Source of the DNA: CAZART01 sp964487555
GTDB taxonomy: Bacteria; Bacteroidota; Rhodothermia; Rhodothermales; VXPQ01
Assembly (NCBI GenBank): GCA_964487555.1
Contig: CAZART010000201.1
Location: forward strand, 1-6,486
Length of the DNA stretch: 6,486 nt
Reading direction: 5' to 3'
Part shown: in pieces, positions 5,931 through 6,486 of the stretch
How the letters are laid out: every line of letters begins with the position of its first letter
Position numbering within the stretch: position 1 is the stretch's first letter
Notes under the pieces: model-generated
The model's database searches: none
Seen by the model: only the letters and a program-made list of their open reading frames with translations
What the model was told of the DNA's origin: nothing
Position numbers and translations under genes: made by a program

Positions 5931-6486
5931 ATGGCCGAAACAAAAAATAAGAAGAAATCGCCGAAAGGACAGAATGCTGCAGGGGACGGATCCGACAAGG
6001 CCCACCCCGACAAGGCCCACCCCGGCCAGGCTCAGAAGAGCCTCGCGAACGGCCACCCGGTCCAGGTGCCCGACATTCTCGAGGTCGAGAGCTCATTTCA
6101 GACGTACGTCGCCGGCGATTACACGCACGAGGACGTCGGGCTCTCCGAAGATCAGGTGACGGCGATGTACCGCAACATGCTGCTCCAGCGCCGTTTCGAG
6201 GAACGCGCCGCGCAGATGTACGGACGACAGAAGATCGCCGGATTCCTTCATCTCTACATCGGACAGGAAGCCGTTTCCACCGGCGCCGTCGGCGCGATCA
6301 ACGTCGGTCAGGATTCCATCATCACCGCCTACCGCGACCACGGCCTCGGCCTGGCCCTCGGAATGACGCCCGACGAATGCATGGCGGAGCTCTTCGGCAA
6401 GATCGACGGCTCCTCGAAAGGAAAGGGCGGTTCGATGCACTACTTCAAGAAGGAGCTCAACTTCTACGGCGGCCACGGCATCGTCG
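5931..6486 (+). CDS. pdhA: Pyruvate dehydrogenase E1 component, alpha subunit (5' part)
   Basis: The first 185 codons of a thiamine-diphosphate E1 alpha subunit, cut by the window edge. With E1 beta it decarboxylates pyruvate and acetylates the lipoyl groups of E2 in the cytosolic pyruvate dehydrogenase complex. Conserved segments are clear: MYRNMLLQRRFEERAAQMYG, then GFLHLYIGQEAVSTGAVGAI, ITAYRDHGLGLALGMTP, AELFGKIDGSSKGKGGSMHY and FYGGHGIV. The cofactor motif GDG...NN lies beyond the window. Residues 1-45 form an unusual Lys/Ala/Pro/Gln-rich low-complexity extension that includes a repeated DKAHP. The ATG at 5931 has GGA four bases upstream. A start further inside (for example Met at codon 79) would remove conserved helices and is unlikely. 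Specificity for pyruvate rather than a branched-chain 2-oxoacid is inferred from the motifs and not certain. The gene is divergent from the ECF sigma operon. Confidence 0.9.
   Translation, partial: MAETKNKKKSPKGQNAAGDGSDKAHPDKAHPGQAQKSLANGHPVQVPDILEVESSFQTYVAGDYTHEDVGLSEDQVTAMYRNMLLQRRFEERAAQMYGRQKIAGFLHLYIGQEAVSTGAVGAINVGQDSIITAYRDHGLGLALGMTPDECMAELFGKIDGSSKGKGGSMHYFKKELNFYGGHGIV
5994..6023 (+). repeat. 15-bp tandem duplication in the pdhA N-terminus
   Basis: GACAAGGCCCACCCC occurs twice in direct succession (5994-6008 and 6009-6023), in frame, encoding DKAHP twice in the low-complexity leader of E1 alpha. Being a multiple of three, it leaves the frame intact. Confidence 0.9.

Noticed and set aside
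6093..6476. 127-aa minus-strand frame opposite pdhA
   Set aside because: It is the antisense of strongly conserved E1 alpha codons.

Overview
This is a high-GC bacterial window with two 100-base N gaps (1807-1906 and 4632-4731). It looks like a scaffold from a draft or metagenome assembly. Core genes are ordinary housekeeping and regulatory types: NADP-isocitrate dehydrogenase, a polyprenol-phosphate mannosyltransferase-like GT2 enzyme, an ECF sigma factor with a zinc-binding anti-sigma partner, and the start of pyruvate dehydrogenase E1 alpha. Gene content fits a heterotrophic bacterium with a TCA cycle and a pyruvate dehydrogenase complex. The phylum cannot be fixed from the sequence; an Acidobacteriota-like or similar high-GC lineage is only a guess.

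Layout, left to right. 48-333 is a degenerate 21-23 bp tandem array. icd lies on the minus strand (357-1598), preceded by an 18-20 bp array broken by the first N gap (1764-2120). The GT2 gene is on the minus strand (2115-2876). Next comes a clean 19-bp array (3083-3215), then a segment of visibly lower GC (about 3216-4618). That segment holds an 85-codon frame, an unknown 168-aa protein with a ten-proline run, a possible 30-aa leader ORF and a decayed fragment of a DNA methyltransferase/restriction enzyme. A second array of the 19-bp family, containing the other N gap, ends at the stop codon of the anti-sigma gene (4756-5043). The ECF sigma gene (5027-5623) overlaps the anti-sigma gene. A hairpin-rich divergent intergenic region separates it from pdhA (5931 to the window end, plus strand).

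Two patterns stand out. First, all four tandem arrays sit at, or overlap, the 3' end of a minus-strand reading frame, although they belong to three unrelated sequence families with similar unit lengths (18-23 bp). Second, the lower-GC segment is bracketed by two same-orientation arrays of one repeat family that share a tail motif. A relic restriction-modification gene is truncated exactly at one of them. This suggests an accessory insert exchanged at the repeats, unless the N-gap join is a scaffolding error.

In function, the sigma and anti-sigma genes form one translationally coupled stress-response switch. icd and pdhA both belong to central carbon metabolism but are not in one operon. The GT2 enzyme supplies lipid-linked mannose or a related sugar for envelope glycosylation.
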